Part shown: positions 1 to 8,227 of the stretch, piece after piece
Numbering within the stretch: position 1 is the first letter of the stretch
Layout of the letters: each line of letters begins with the position of its first letter
Source of the DNA: CAYILR01 sp964364175
GTDB taxonomy: Bacteria; Bdellovibrionota; UBA1018
DNA length: 64,000 nucleotides
Assembly (NCBI GenBank): GCA_964364175.1
Contig: CAYILR010000020.1
Coordinates: 1-64,000, forward strand
Direction of reading: 5' to 3'
Position numbers and translations under genes: made by a program
The notes under the pieces: model-generated
What the model was told of the DNA's origin: nothing
The model's input: the letters and a program-made list of their open reading frames with translations, nothing else
Databases searched by the model: none

Positions 1-72
1 TTTAGGTGCACCGCTTCAGCCACTGCTCGCATAATCAGGCTGAACAGTTACAAAAATAAATCAATATTATTG

Positions 73-588
73 ATGATGATTATTGTTAGCCAAATATTTT
101 TTGAGCAGGCGCATGCTGCTAAGGATAAGCCAAATGGACCCAATGCAGTGGGAATCTCATGGCTGGGCAGTGCTTTTGGCATGACGTCAACAGCAAGTCC
201 GATCGGAGGAGTTGCAGCCAGCACTCTATTATTGTTACTTGATTATATTTTAGCTCCGGACGCTCAGAAAGATGAGACCATGTCAATCACGCTCACTCGC
301 GAGTTTCGCCTCTTGAGTGTGCACTCAATTCAGGCGACTTCAGGGAATGAAAAGGGAGTCATTGAAAACCAAAACGCCACACTCACGCCAGAAGAGAAAC
401 AGCAAATTCGCCTTGCTGTTCAAGCTGTAAGAGAAGATGCGAAAAGCTACGTTCTTGGTGCTGATATGACCCCTGCGCTCGAAGATACGATCGCTTCGTT
501 ACAGGATGTCGCAGTGAAAATCGGATTAGTTTCTTCTGCTGATCAAATCTTGGCTGCAGAGCTCATTCAAGAAATTGCAGTGCGATAA
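73..588 (+). CDS. Secreted hypothetical protein, possibly partial at 5' end
   Basis: I do not recognise the family. The encoded protein of about 171 residues opens with a hydrophobic stretch ending in a likely signal-peptidase site (EQAHA-A), so export is likely. The body has no motif I can name. The start is unclear. ATGs lie at 73 and 76 with a TTG at 70, none with a good Shine-Dalgarno. The same frame is open back to base 1 and adds basic residues (RLNSYKNKS) that would make a good signal-peptide n-region. The gene may therefore begin upstream of the window or at a weak start near base 40. It ends 11 bases before the next secreted gene, so the two probably share a transcript. Confidence 0.6.
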   Translation: MMIIVSQIFFEQAHAAKDKPNGPNAVGISWLGSAFGMTSTASPIGGVAASTLLLLLDYILAPDAQKDETMSITLTREFRLLSVHSIQATSGNEKGVIENQNATLTPEEKQQIRLAVQAVREDAKSYVLGADMTPALEDTIASLQDVAVKIGLVSSADQILAAELIQEIAVR

Positions 589-599
589 TTAAGGAAAAT

Positions 600-1583
600 A
601 TGAAGAAGCTTGATTTTACAGTTCAGATCCTAACGATCTCTGTGAGTGTCTCCTTGATTTCCATAGCCGCCTCCTACGCTGGAGGCAAGGTCGGCAACGG
701 AGGCGATAGCTGCGTTGCTGAATTCAAGGCAATCGCGATGAAACTGGGTGATGCTGTAAGATCAAGCCCTTCGTTGGCTAGCCAGCTTGGAGTAAAAAAG
801 GACTTGTTCTTGGCGAAAACAAAACCTCTCGCAACCGTGATTCATGTTGTGCCTGACAATCAGTCTCTGCTGGATCCAAAGACAGGACTGGAAGTGGAGG
901 CCACCAACGACGAGGATTCAAAAATTATTTTCAAGCGTGCGTGGTGTGAACGACCCGAGGACGAGAAAAAAGTCGCTCTAGTTTTTCATGAGTATCTGGG
1001 TTTGGTGGGTTTAGAGCAAAGCCAGGACTATTCCATCTCGGGTGTTTTGTTTTCGCTGACACGATTGGGGCTCCAGGCATTTTTTCTTCACATCGAAACG
1101 CAGGTGTTCGAATCGGCGCAAACGGCCGATGGTTCCTGCAACTGGTGGAATGGCCGTGAAAAAGACATGGTCGATCTTGCGCAAAAAACAGCAAAACGCC
1201 GATGTGTTGAGGCTGGATACGATATTTGCGTTTTGGATAATTCGTTGATGACCCTTAAAAAAGAAGCCCCTTGCACAGCTACGGCTGTGACAGTGGGATA
1301 CAAATCGTCTGATCCATTCTATCGAGCAGAGTTTCAAGATGTGGGTCGATTTGACGAGGCCATCAAATACAAGACTTTGACTGTTTCGAATTTCCTGGAT
1401 CAGTGTCGGCAAAAAGGAAATGACCAAGGAGCAAAGTCTGCCGAAGCTTGCCGCCAATTGGGTGGATGGAACTGCGACGCTCGTTTTACGGCACAGTATG
1501 AATCCTCGCAGTGGGGTTCTTATACAAATGTAGATTGCCGGATCAACTCGTGGGCTAAGGGTCTGTTTATTGTGAGACGTTAG
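600..1583 (+). CDS. Secreted cysteine-containing hypothetical protein
   Basis: A 327-residue protein with an N-terminal signal peptide (basic MKK start, hydrophobic core, cleavage near residue 27, AAS-YAGG). The start at 600 is preceded by AAGGA. The mature part begins GGKVGNGGDSC, a glycine-rich start, and has a VFHEYLGLVGLEQ segment around residue 130. That HEYLG segment recalls zinc-protease helices but lacks the second His of HExxH, so I do not call a protease. Several paired cysteines in the C-terminal 120 residues suggest disulfides in the periplasm or outside the cell. It lies 11 bases after the preceding secreted gene. Function unknown. Confidence 0.75.
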   Translation: MKKLDFTVQILTISVSVSLISIAASYAGGKVGNGGDSCVAEFKAIAMKLGDAVRSSPSLASQLGVKKDLFLAKTKPLATVIHVVPDNQSLLDPKTGLEVEATNDEDSKIIFKRAWCERPEDEKKVALVFHEYLGLVGLEQSQDYSISGVLFSLTRLGLQAFFLHIETQVFESAQTADGSCNWWNGREKDMVDLAQKTAKRRCVEAGYDICVLDNSLMTLKKEAPCTATAVTVGYKSSDPFYRAEFQDVGRFDEAIKYKTLTVSNFLDQCRQKGNDQGAKSAEACRQLGGWNCDARFTAQYESSQWGSYTNVDCRINSWAKGLFIVRR

Positions 1584-1718
1584 ATGCGGGTTAGTTCTAT
1601 TGAAATCTTCATGTTTTTGAATCTGATTTTGAATTTGTTTTTCAAAAAAATAGCATTTTTATAGATATTTTTTATCGATTCGTGATATTCATTTTAAATC
1701 ATTTTATCGGGGGATAAT

Positions 1719-2687
1719 ATGGAAAACACAATCACACAAAATTTAAATTACTATTCGAGTCTGAAACGACTTTCGTCCGAAGAAATTCACTCGCGGACTT
1801 TGGTGGCTTCTCGCACAGAAAAAGATGCCACTCTGAATCTTTTGTATCACCTGCAAGTGGTGCGGGACCGCAGGGTCTATGCGTTGAAGGGGTATGACGG
1901 GATTTGGAAATACTGCATGAAGGAGTTGGGATACTCGGAGTCAGGGACCTCGGAGAGAATCGGCGCGATGCTGCTTCTGGAAGCTCTCCCTGAAATCAAG
2001 GAACAGTTTGAGTCTGGAAAAATGTCTCTCACCACTGCCGCTCAGGTTCAAACTTTTGTGAGAAAAGTTCAAAAGGAAGAAAAAAGGATTTTTAGTCCGG
2101 AACAAAAAAGAGAACTGGTTCAACAGGTTTCAGGCAAGAGCAAACGCGAAGTCGAGAGGCTTTTCGCAACACTTTCCCCCAACGTTGCTCTCCCCAAAGA
2201 ATCTCAGAAACCTGTGACAGAGACTCTGACTCAACTCACTGTCATGGCGGATGAAGAGACGATGCAGTTGCTCAAACGCTTTCAGGAGCTCAAGGGACAG
2301 TCGAGTTATAACGAGATTTTGAAACTCACTCTCCAAGAGTACTTAAAGAAAAAAGATCCGATGCAAAAACCACAAAAAGAAGAGACCGCAACTGTTTCGG
2401 AACTTCGGCCGGCCGCTAAACGCTGCGTCAATTCTGAGTCTCGATACATTCCGGTTCCTGTTAAATCTCAGGTCTTCAAAAAAGCTCAAAGTCGGTGTGA
2501 ATACATTGATCCGACGACCCAAAGACGATGCGATTCCAGACACAAACTTCAAATTGACCACGTCCAGCCTTTTAGCGCTGGCGGAAAAACAGAATTATCG
2601 AATCTTCGTTTACTTTGTCAGACGCACAATACCTTCACTGCGATTCAGTTCTTTGGAGAAAATAAGATGAAGCGATGGCTAGGATAA
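1719..2687 (+). CDS. HNH endonuclease-like protein (intact copy)
   Basis: A 322-residue protein. Residues about 20-110 form the helical region typical of this family, with a YALKGYDGIWKYC..ELGYS motif. A charged linker follows. The C-terminal 70 residues carry an HNH nuclease core: C-E-Y-x(7)-R-C, then HKLQIDHVQPFSAGG, then NLRLLCQTHN, giving zinc-binding cysteines and the catalytic HN/H set. The start at 1719 follows the G-run CGGGGGAT. This is the only complete member of three family copies in the window; the others, at 22528 and 61491, are broken. Known HNH proteins cut DNA; the target here is unknown. Upstream DNA contains AAAATAGCATTTTT, which is shared with the copy at 61491. Confidence 0.85.
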   Translation: MENTITQNLNYYSSLKRLSSEEIHSRTLVASRTEKDATLNLLYHLQVVRDRRVYALKGYDGIWKYCMKELGYSESGTSERIGAMLLLEALPEIKEQFESGKMSLTTAAQVQTFVRKVQKEEKRIFSPEQKRELVQQVSGKSKREVERLFATLSPNVALPKESQKPVTETLTQLTVMADEETMQLLKRFQELKGQSSYNEILKLTLQEYLKKKDPMQKPQKEETATVSELRPAAKRCVNSESRYIPVPVKSQVFKKAQSRCEYIDPTTQRRCDSRHKLQIDHVQPFSAGGKTELSNLRLLCQTHNTFTAIQFFGENKMKRWLG

Positions 2688-2784
2688 AGAGGGCAAGTTT
2701 AAGGCTGATATATTGTCTTTTATTGTCAAACCCCCACTCTTACAGCCAATATCTTAGCTATAAAAGTGGTATTTGTATTTTGAG

Positions 2785-3219
2785 TTATTGAGATGACTCA
2801 ACCCACCCCACTGCTTTTCTCCACTCTGTTGAGGGGGGGACCAGCTTGCGGGTGTTCATGTCAAAAACAGCGAATTTGATGTGAGCTGTAGCGTGGCAGA
2901 CATCACCCTCGGGTCCAGTGGTGAAAATTCCTTGGTTCAGTGCCCCTATTTTTCCGTCGAATTCCTCGACCTGAGTGTCGATACGGATTTTTTGCCTAAG
3001 TTTGAGCTCTCTTTTATAGCGAATCGTGAGTTCAATGATCACGGGGCCGATTTTCGTTTTCTGAGCATTCTCAAGCCCCATGCCGTGTTGGGTGACGGCA
3101 TCCCATCTTGCCAGCTCCAGGAGCTGCAGGTAGGTCGCGTGGTTGACGTGCCCTAGAGTGTCGATGTGATTTTCCAGTATGGTGATGTAAAATGACTCTC
3201 TATTCCAATATCCACTCAT
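2785..3219 (-). CDS. 4HBT-superfamily acyl-CoA thioesterase (YbgC/FcbC-like)
   Basis: A hotdog-fold thioesterase expected to hydrolyse acyl-CoA esters in the cytoplasm. The signature is clear near the N-terminus: H-I-D-T-L-G-H-V-N-H-A-x-Y-L-x-L-L-E-x-A-R-W, matching the D..GHVN...Y....E.AR active-site region of the YbgC/4-hydroxybenzoyl-CoA thioesterase family. I chose the ATG at 3219 (144 residues, the usual family length) because AAGGA lies about 10 bases upstream. The longer frame to 3288 adds an atypical 23-residue N-terminus and has no ribosome site. The gene is monocistronic and divergent from the aminotransferase operon. Substrate unknown. Confidence 0.88.
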   Translation of the reverse strand: MSGYWNRESFYITILENHIDTLGHVNHATYLQLLELARWDAVTQHGMGLENAQKTKIGPVIIELTIRYKRELKLRQKIRIDTQVEEFDGKIGALNQGIFTTGPEGDVCHATAHIKFAVFDMNTRKLVPPSTEWRKAVGWVESSQ

Positions 3220-3391
3220 ATCGTTGAATCCTTGGGCGTAACCCTGCCATAACACACCATTGTTAAGCACCTCAAAAAAATGACGCATATTGTCGAAAAA
3301 GAGAGTACAATCTTGGGGATAGACGCAACCTGAGATCTTGGCCTGCCTCTTGCTTTAACAGGCAGTAGGAAGGCAGCAGAAGGAGCCCACC

Positions 3392-3508
3392 ATGAGTAAA
3401 GAACACGCAATCCAGGAAATCAAAGCTCTCGGAGACAAAGTCCACGTGCTGGTATTCAGCACCGTAGCCAGCGGGGCAGTGGCCCTGCTTTCGACGTTCA
3501 TGAATTAG
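3392..3508 (+). CDS. Small ORF, possible leader peptide (38 aa)
   Basis: A short frame encoding 38 residues starts at an ATG preceded by a strong AAGGAG (3380-3385) with six-base spacing. It ends with TAG 54 bases before the aminotransferase start. The peptide is amphipathic then hydrophobic (MSKEHAIQEIKALG..., ending in ALLSTFMN). A -10-like TACAAT is at 3306-3311. Upstream DNA around 3341-3376 can form a GCCTGCC/GGCAG-type hairpin. It could be a translated leader controlling the serine/purine operon, a small membrane peptide, or part of a structured non-coding RNA. No family recognised. Confidence 0.4.
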   Translation: MSKEHAIQEIKALGDKVHVLVFSTVASGAVALLSTFMN

Positions 3509-3562
3509 GATCCACGCCCGTTTGGGCTTGCTCACACAGCAGGACTGCATTAGACCAACTGG

Positions 3563-4705
3563 GTGAAGAAAACGTATCTTCTCACCCCCGGTCCCACACC
3601 TATCCCCGAATCCGTTACTACACGCTTAGCTAGCCCCCTGATCCACCATCGAACTTCTGGATTTCAGACTCTTTTCGCCGATGTCCGCGAGGGGCTCAAA
3701 TATCTTTATCAAACTCAACAAGAAGTTTTGACCCTGGCCTGCACCGGCACTGGCGCGATGGACGCTGCGGTCAGCAATTTGTTTTGCAAGGGTGACAAGG
3801 TCATCACCATCAACGGTGGAAAATTCGGCGAACGCTGGACGCAAATTGCCACCGTTTACGGATTGCACCCGATAGAAATTACCCTGGAGCGCGGCACTTC
3901 GGTCAAACCCCAACAAATTGAAGAAGCATTTCAAAAAAATACCGGAGTTAAAGCAGTACTTTTCCAAGCCTCAGAAACCTCGACCGGTGCGACGATGCCG
4001 ACTGAGGAGATTTGCCGGGTTGCTCAGAAGCACGGAGCTCTTTCGGTTTGCGATGCCATCACAGCTTGCGGAGTTTTTGATCTGCCCATGGATCGTTGGG
4101 GAATCGATGTGATGATTACGGGGTCGCAGAAGGCCCTGATGATTCCGCCCGGATTGGCGTTCATTGCCTTGAGCCCCAAGGCTTGGAGTGCAGTCGAGAA
4201 ATCAGATCTGCCCAGATTTTATTTCAATCTCAAAAAAGAACTCAAAGCTCAGCTGAAAAATCAAACGGCTTGGACGCCTGGGACTTCGCTCATTCAGGGC
4301 CTGCAAGAGTCCCTGCGAATGATTCGCGAAGAGGGTTTGGAGCCAATGTTTGCTCGTCACGATCGATTGGCTCGTGCGACTCGTGCGGCTGTCAGGGCGC
4401 TGGGACTCGAGATTTTAGCAGAGCAGGCTCCTTCTTCTGCCGTGACTTCGGTGAAGGTTCCTTCGACGATCAGCGACGGCAAGCAAATCCCCAAGCGAAT
4501 GCGCGACCTGTACGGTGTTACCATCGCGGGGGGGCAAGATGAGCTCGAAGGCAAAATCTTTCGACTTTCTCACTTTGGATATTGTGGGCCGTTTGATATC
4601 ACCACGGGGATTTCGTGTTTGGAGTTAGTGCTGCACGGACTTGGACATCCTGTGGAGTTTGGCAAAGGTGTGGGTGCAGCTTTGAAGATTTTATCGGAAG
4701 CGTAA
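3563..4705 (+). CDS. Class V PLP aminotransferase (alanine-glyoxylate / serine-pyruvate / phosphoserine type)
   Basis: A fold-type I, class V aminotransferase of 380 residues. It opens with YLLTPGPTPIPESV and HHRTSGF. The N-terminal half has the glycine-rich cofactor segment (ACTGTGAMDAAVSN). The PLP lysine lies in the motif T-G-S-Q-K-A-L-M-I-P-P-G. The C-terminus has the usual domain ending in GFDI/GYCGPFD and a conserved glycine-rich turn. It starts with GTG at 3563. It sits 15 bases before serA, so in this organism it may be the transaminase that turns phosphohydroxypyruvate into phosphoserine in serine synthesis. Alanine-glyoxylate or serine-pyruvate activity is equally possible by sequence, so I give no symbol. 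Confidence 0.88.
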   Translation: MKKTYLLTPGPTPIPESVTTRLASPLIHHRTSGFQTLFADVREGLKYLYQTQQEVLTLACTGTGAMDAAVSNLFCKGDKVITINGGKFGERWTQIATVYGLHPIEITLERGTSVKPQQIEEAFQKNTGVKAVLFQASETSTGATMPTEEICRVAQKHGALSVCDAITACGVFDLPMDRWGIDVMITGSQKALMIPPGLAFIALSPKAWSAVEKSDLPRFYFNLKKELKAQLKNQTAWTPGTSLIQGLQESLRMIREEGLEPMFARHDRLARATRAAVRALGLEILAEQAPSSAVTSVKVPSTISDGKQIPKRMRDLYGVTIAGGQDELEGKIFRLSHFGYCGPFDITTGISCLELVLHGLGHPVEFGKGVGAALKILSEA

Positions 4706-4720
4706 AGAAAGGCAAAAAAT

Positions 4721-5644
4721 ATGGCAACTCGAATTCTCATTACAGACGGAATGGCAAAAGAAGGCGTGGAGATCCTCAAGAAGCAATCTTCTTTTGAAGT
4801 CGATCTTCGCAAATCGACTCCTGTCGAAGAGTTGGAGAAAATCATCGGCGATTACGATGCAATCGTGATTCGTTCGGCAACGACTCTGACCCGCCCTTTG
4901 ATTGAGAAAGCCAAGTCCATGAAATTGATCGTCCGCGCGGGTGCCGGTGTCGACAACATCGATGTGGCTGCGGCGACCGAGCGAAAAATTCCTGTAATGA
5001 ATACGGCCTCTGCGAATTCTATGGCTGCGGCTGAGCAAACAATTGCTCTGATGTTCGCGATGCTTCGCATGATTCCTCAAGCCATGATGACCTTGCGTGA
5101 AGGCAAGTGGGATCGCGATAGTTTCAAAGGCTACGAAGCAACTGGCAAAACGCTGGGTGTGATTGGGATGGGCAATATTGGAAAAATTGTGGCCGAGAAA
5201 GCCCGTGGTTTGGGAATGAAAGTCATTGGGTATGATCCAATCGCCTCTACAGGGACGACTTTGAACGATATTTTTACACAGTCTGACTTAATCACCGTTC
5301 ACGTTCCGAAGAACAAAGACACCGCCAACCTGATCAACGCGGATACGATCGGAAAAATGAAGGACAAGTCCTTTGTGATTAACTGTTCGCGTGGCGGTAT
5401 TGTGGACGAAAAGGCAGTTCTTGCGGCAATCGACAGTGGCAAATTGGCTGGCGCAGCTTTTGACGTGTTTGAAAAAGAGCCTCCTGTATTCCCAAATCCA
5501 TTGTTCACACACCCAAAAGTCGTTTGCGCTCCACACTTGGGCGCATCGACCTTTGAGGCACAAGAGCGTGTAGCCTTGACTGCAGCCGATCAAATGGTCG
5601 GATTTTTTGTTCGAAATGAAAAAGCGGGGATTATCAACGGATGA
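4721..5644 (+). CDS. serA: D-3-phosphoglycerate dehydrogenase, short form
   Basis: Catalyses the NAD-dependent first step of serine synthesis. The 307-residue length is the short form without the C-terminal ACT/regulatory domain. Features include RAGAGVDNIDV near residue 70, the Rossmann motif GVIGMGNIGK (about 146-155), the catalytic arginine in NCSRGG, glutamate in FEKEPP, and histidine in APHLGAST. An AAAG-rich ribosome site precedes the ATG. It follows the aminotransferase by 15 bases, and its stop overlaps the purA start (ATGA). The three genes are probably translated from one message, linking serine supply to purine synthesis. Other 2-hydroxyacid dehydrogenases share the motifs, but the context supports SerA. 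Confidence 0.88.
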   Translation: MATRILITDGMAKEGVEILKKQSSFEVDLRKSTPVEELEKIIGDYDAIVIRSATTLTRPLIEKAKSMKLIVRAGAGVDNIDVAAATERKIPVMNTASANSMAAAEQTIALMFAMLRMIPQAMMTLREGKWDRDSFKGYEATGKTLGVIGMGNIGKIVAEKARGLGMKVIGYDPIASTGTTLNDIFTQSDLITVHVPKNKDTANLINADTIGKMKDKSFVINCSRGGIVDEKAVLAAIDSGKLAGAAFDVFEKEPPVFPNPLFTHPKVVCAPHLGASTFEAQERVALTAADQMVGFFVRNEKAGIING

Positions 5645-6945
5645 ATGTTGTTGTCGTAGGTGCTCAGTGGGGTGATGAAGGAAAAGGCAAAGTCGTTGAT
5701 CTCTTCAGCGCTGAGGCGGACTACATTGTCCGTTATCAGGGGGGGAACAATGCGGGTCACACCCTCGTTGTGAATGGGAAAAAAACTGTTTTGCACTTGA
5801 TCCCGAGTGGAGTTTTGCAACCGGGGAAAATTTGCTTGATTGCCAATGGGGTAGTTTTTGATCCGAATGTTTTTTTCGAAGAAGTTCATTCGCTCGAGGC
5901 AGCGGATGTATTTCAAGGCAAGAAACCCGAAGACGTAATCAAAGTCAGCGAACGCGCTCACGTGATTTTGCCCTATCACCGCCAGCTCGATAAATTGCGT
6001 GAAGAAAAAGCCTCCGGAAAAAGCAAAATCGGAACCACGGTCCGTGGAATCGGTCCTGCTTACGAAGACAAAGCCGCACGACGAGGAATTCAAGTGATCG
6101 ACTTGCTTCACTTTGATCTTTTGCGATCGAAGCTCGAGCGGGCCGTGGCTGAGAAAAACGTTCTGCTGAAACATTATTTCGGTGCAGATGACCAAATTGA
6201 CCTTGAGAAGACTCTTGCTGATTGCGTGGCTCTAGGGCAGCGCTTGAAGCCGTTTATCTCGGATGTTCGTGGGATATTGGCTGAGGCGGTTCGTGGCAAA
6301 AAACCGATTCTTTTTGAAGGTGCTCAAGGGACATTGCTCGATGTGGATCACGGGACATATCCGTACGTGACTTCGTCCAATACCGTTGCGGGTGGAGCCA
6401 TGACTGGGTCTGGAGTAGGCCCTTTGTCTCCGGTCGAGGTGATTGGGATTACCAAAGCTTATACCACTCGCGTGGGCGTGGGACCTTTCCCCAGCGAAAT
6501 CGAAGAAGACGAACCTAAAACTGCAGAAAAAATCCGAAAAATTGGGATGGAATTTGGTGCGACTACAGGTCGGCCAAGACGAATCGGTTGGTTGGATCTC
6601 GTGGCTTTGAAATATGCTGTTGAGGTCAACGGTGTGACTGGTCTTGCCCTGATGAAAGCTGACGTTTTGAACGGGTTTTCGGAAGTCAGACTGTGTACCA
6701 GTTACCGTCTGCAAGGACAGGATCTCCTCACTTGGCCTGCTTGTATCGAAGATTTGGAGCGCCTGGAGCCTGTCTACGAAAGCATGCCCGGTTGGGAGTC
6801 CGCTCAGGGAAATCCTGCAGAACTGAGGGCTTTTGTAAGCAAAATTGAGAAGTTTGTCGGCGCGCCTGTGATCCTTTTGAGTACCGGTCCCGGCCGCGAA
6901 GAAACTTTGTTGATTCAGAATCCTTTTCGGGTTGCTAAGGTTTAA
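5641..6945 (+). CDS. purA: Adenylosuccinate synthetase
   Basis: Joins IMP and aspartate with GTP hydrolysis to give adenylosuccinate on the AMP branch of purine synthesis. All family landmarks are present: the N-terminal WGDEGKGKVVD with catalytic Asp, GGNNAGHT, GTTVRGIGPAYEDKAARRG, the FEGAQGTLLDVDHGTYPYVTSSN block, TTGRPRR in the IMP site, and STGPGRE near the end. Length of 434 residues is normal. The start codon overlaps the serA stop in an ATGA, so coupling is likely. tRNA-Lys follows 33 bases after the stop in the same direction. Confidence 0.97.
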   Translation: MNVVVVGAQWGDEGKGKVVDLFSAEADYIVRYQGGNNAGHTLVVNGKKTVLHLIPSGVLQPGKICLIANGVVFDPNVFFEEVHSLEAADVFQGKKPEDVIKVSERAHVILPYHRQLDKLREEKASGKSKIGTTVRGIGPAYEDKAARRGIQVIDLLHFDLLRSKLERAVAEKNVLLKHYFGADDQIDLEKTLADCVALGQRLKPFISDVRGILAEAVRGKKPILFEGAQGTLLDVDHGTYPYVTSSNTVAGGAMTGSGVGPLSPVEVIGITKAYTTRVGVGPFPSEIEEDEPKTAEKIRKIGMEFGATTGRPRRIGWLDLVALKYAVEVNGVTGLALMKADVLNGFSEVRLCTSYRLQGQDLLTWPACIEDLERLEPVYESMPGWESAQGNPAELRAFVSKIEKFVGAPVILLSTGPGREETLLIQNPFRVAKV

Positions 6946-6978
6946 TGTTTTTGATAGCTGAGAGCCTCCCATATAGTG

Positions 6979-7055
6979 TGAGCCGTTAGCTCAGTTGGTA
7001 GAGCAATACACTTTTAATGTATGGGTCGATGGTTCGACTCCATCACGGCTCACCA
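6979..7055 (+). tRNA. tRNA-Lys (anticodon TTT)
   Basis: A full cloverleaf can be drawn. The acceptor stem is GAGCCGT/ACGGCTC and the D-stem GCTC/GAGC. The anticodon stem ATACA/TGTAT carries loop CTTTTAA with anticodon TTT. The T-stem is GATGG/CCATC with TTCGACT loop. Discriminator A is followed by an encoded CCA. TTT reads lysine codons. It is co-directional with purA and immediately precedes a long palindrome. Confidence 0.97.
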
Positions 7056-7056
7056 C

Positions 7057-7181
7057 TTTTCCCGCTCGATATACTTCGCGATACTTCGTCAAATTTCAAA
7101 AAAAGATCCTCACGTACTTTGTGTACGTTCCGGTCTTTTTTTGAAATCTTCCTTGTCTCGCTCGCATCTCGAGCGGGAAAA
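7057..7181. repeat. Long imperfect palindrome behind tRNA-Lys (125 bp)
   Basis: The outer arms TTTTCCCGCTCGA (7057-7069) and TCGAGCGGGAAAA (7169-7181) are perfect inverted repeats. Inner arms ATTTCAAAAAAAGA (7093-7106) and TCTTTTTTTGAAAT (7134-7147) also match perfectly, and the centre is ACGTAC/GTACGT around 7120. Only the stretch between outer and inner arms is poorly paired. It starts two bases after the tRNA CCA. It could end tRNA transcription, form a cruciform, or be a non-autonomous mobile palindrome. Confidence 0.8.
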
Positions 7182-7231
7182 GAGGGTTCTTCTTCACGGA
7201 GCCGGAAAACGGAGATAAAAAAGCATTGCTG

Positions 7232-7332
7232 AATTTGTGACCCCGGATTTTGCAGGTTTGCTTCAAAATGAGCCTTCGCAATTTGTGATGCCTCAAACTG
7301 AAGGATTCCTTCAGAATCAGGGGTCACAAATT
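7232..7332. repeat. Second long imperfect palindrome (101 bp)
   Basis: The outer arms AATTTGTGACCCC (7232-7244) and GGGGTCACAAATT (7320-7332) are perfect. Pairing continues inward with scattered mismatches (GATT-TG-AGG...CTTC) to a centre near 7282, where AATTTGTGA recurs. It lies 50 bases after the first palindrome and has a different sequence. No ORF fits. Together with the first element it fills most of the 337-base gap between the tRNA and the glutathione S-transferase gene. Confidence 0.75.
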
Positions 7333-7392
7333 TGGGTGTGATTGACTTTCTCATCATCGCTCGGGTAGAGCACCCTCAGTGGAGGATGTATT

Positions 7393-8019
7393 ATGGTGAT
7401 TTACGGGCTTCGTGCGCCGTTTCCGTTTCTTAAGGGACATGTTCGACATATTCGGCCGGTTTGGTTGATGGAGGAACTCGGTGTTCCATACGAACTTCAT
7501 TTTCTAGATTCCGACAAAGGTGATGAGACAACTCGGGAGTATCTCGAGATCAATCCATTCGGCAAAGTTCCGGCGCTTCAGGATGGCCCGCTCAAAATGT
7601 CTGAGTCGGGGGCGATTTGTACTTATCTTGCCGAAAAATTTGAAAAACTGATTCCATCTGCGAGAACTCCCGAACGCGCTATCCATGATCAGTGGATGTA
7701 CGTCGCTGTCACTATGGTGGAGCCGCATTCGGTTCGTGTTTTGTCTGCTGATTTTTTTTACGAGGGTGAACCCGAAGGTCCTGTTTTGCGTGAAGCTGCG
7801 CTGGATGCGCTCGTTCCTACTTTGGAAGTTCTTGAGTCTCACTTAGGAAAAAATACCTACATTACTGGCAATGAATTTGCTGTTGCTGACATTATGATGA
7901 CCGCCAGCCTAAGGCTGGTCTCGTACACAGATATTCTACAAAAATATCCGAGCATTTGTTTTTACATCAATCGCACGACCGAGAGACCGGCCTTTTTGAA
8001 GGCTATTGCTCTACAGTAA
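7393..8019 (+). CDS. Glutathione S-transferase family protein
   Basis: A 208-residue cytosolic GST. The N-terminal thioredoxin-like domain (1-80) has the family pattern LEINPFGKVPALQDGPLKMSESGAICTYLAEKF, including the cis-proline VP and the glutathione-binding ES pair. The C-terminal helical domain has NEFAVADIMMTASL, the usual N-capping box. GGAGG lies eight bases before the ATG at 7393. It is likely to conjugate glutathione to electrophiles or reduce peroxides; the substrate cannot be read from sequence. It stands alone between the palindromes and the TumE-like module. Confidence 0.9.
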   Translation: MVIYGLRAPFPFLKGHVRHIRPVWLMEELGVPYELHFLDSDKGDETTREYLEINPFGKVPALQDGPLKMSESGAICTYLAEKFEKLIPSARTPERAIHDQWMYVAVTMVEPHSVRVLSADFFYEGEPEGPVLREAALDALVPTLEVLESHLGKNTYITGNEFAVADIMMTASLRLVSYTDILQKYPSICFYINRTTERPAFLKAIALQ

Positions 8020-8050
8020 TTATTTATTTTAAATAGAATGTCTTCGCTGA

Positions 8051-8099
8051 CATCAGCCGGCTGATGTTTGGGTGCGGGTGCGGAGTCCGGTTTTTGGAC
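8051..8099 (+). promoter_or_regulatory. Operator-like palindrome and hairpin upstream of TumE-like module 1
   Basis: CATCAGCCGGCTGATG (8051-8066) is a perfect 16-bp palindrome. A second, imperfect inverted repeat GTCCG-gttttt-GGAC lies at about 8085-8099. Both elements recur in the same order before the second module copy (11207-11259). The following 120 bases up to the start codon are also shared between the copies, while the DNA before the palindrome is not. The likely role is a binding site for an autoregulator of the module, or a leader structure. Confidence 0.55.
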
Positions 8100-8227
8100 A
8101 TGTTGGAGTGTTTTCGGTCATAAAATGTTTCATTTTTTTTTATAACTTGTTGTATTTGCAAGGGATAAAAATTTCATCTCTCATAGAAACTTTGGTATTC
8201 TGAGTGCTTCAGGACGGAGTATTTTAT

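Noticed and set aside
3317..3552. 6S RNA upstream of the serA operon
   Set aside because: serA neighbourhoods can carry ssrS, and the region has some stems, but I could not draw the long closing stem and central bubble, so I report only a small ORF or leader.
6232..6972. Minus-strand frame of 246 codons over purA
   Set aside because: purA is complete with all motifs; the opposite frame is a shadow caused by codon bias.
6971..6976. TATAGT as promoter -10 for tRNA-Lys
   Set aside because: It is only two bases before the mature tRNA 5' end, so transcription would start inside the tRNA; the tRNA is more likely read through from purA or from a promoter I cannot place.
7342..7371. TTGACT/TAGAGC promoter for the glutathione S-transferase gene
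   Set aside because: Spacing of 18 is good, but the -10 matches only three consensus bases, so it is too weak to list as a feature.
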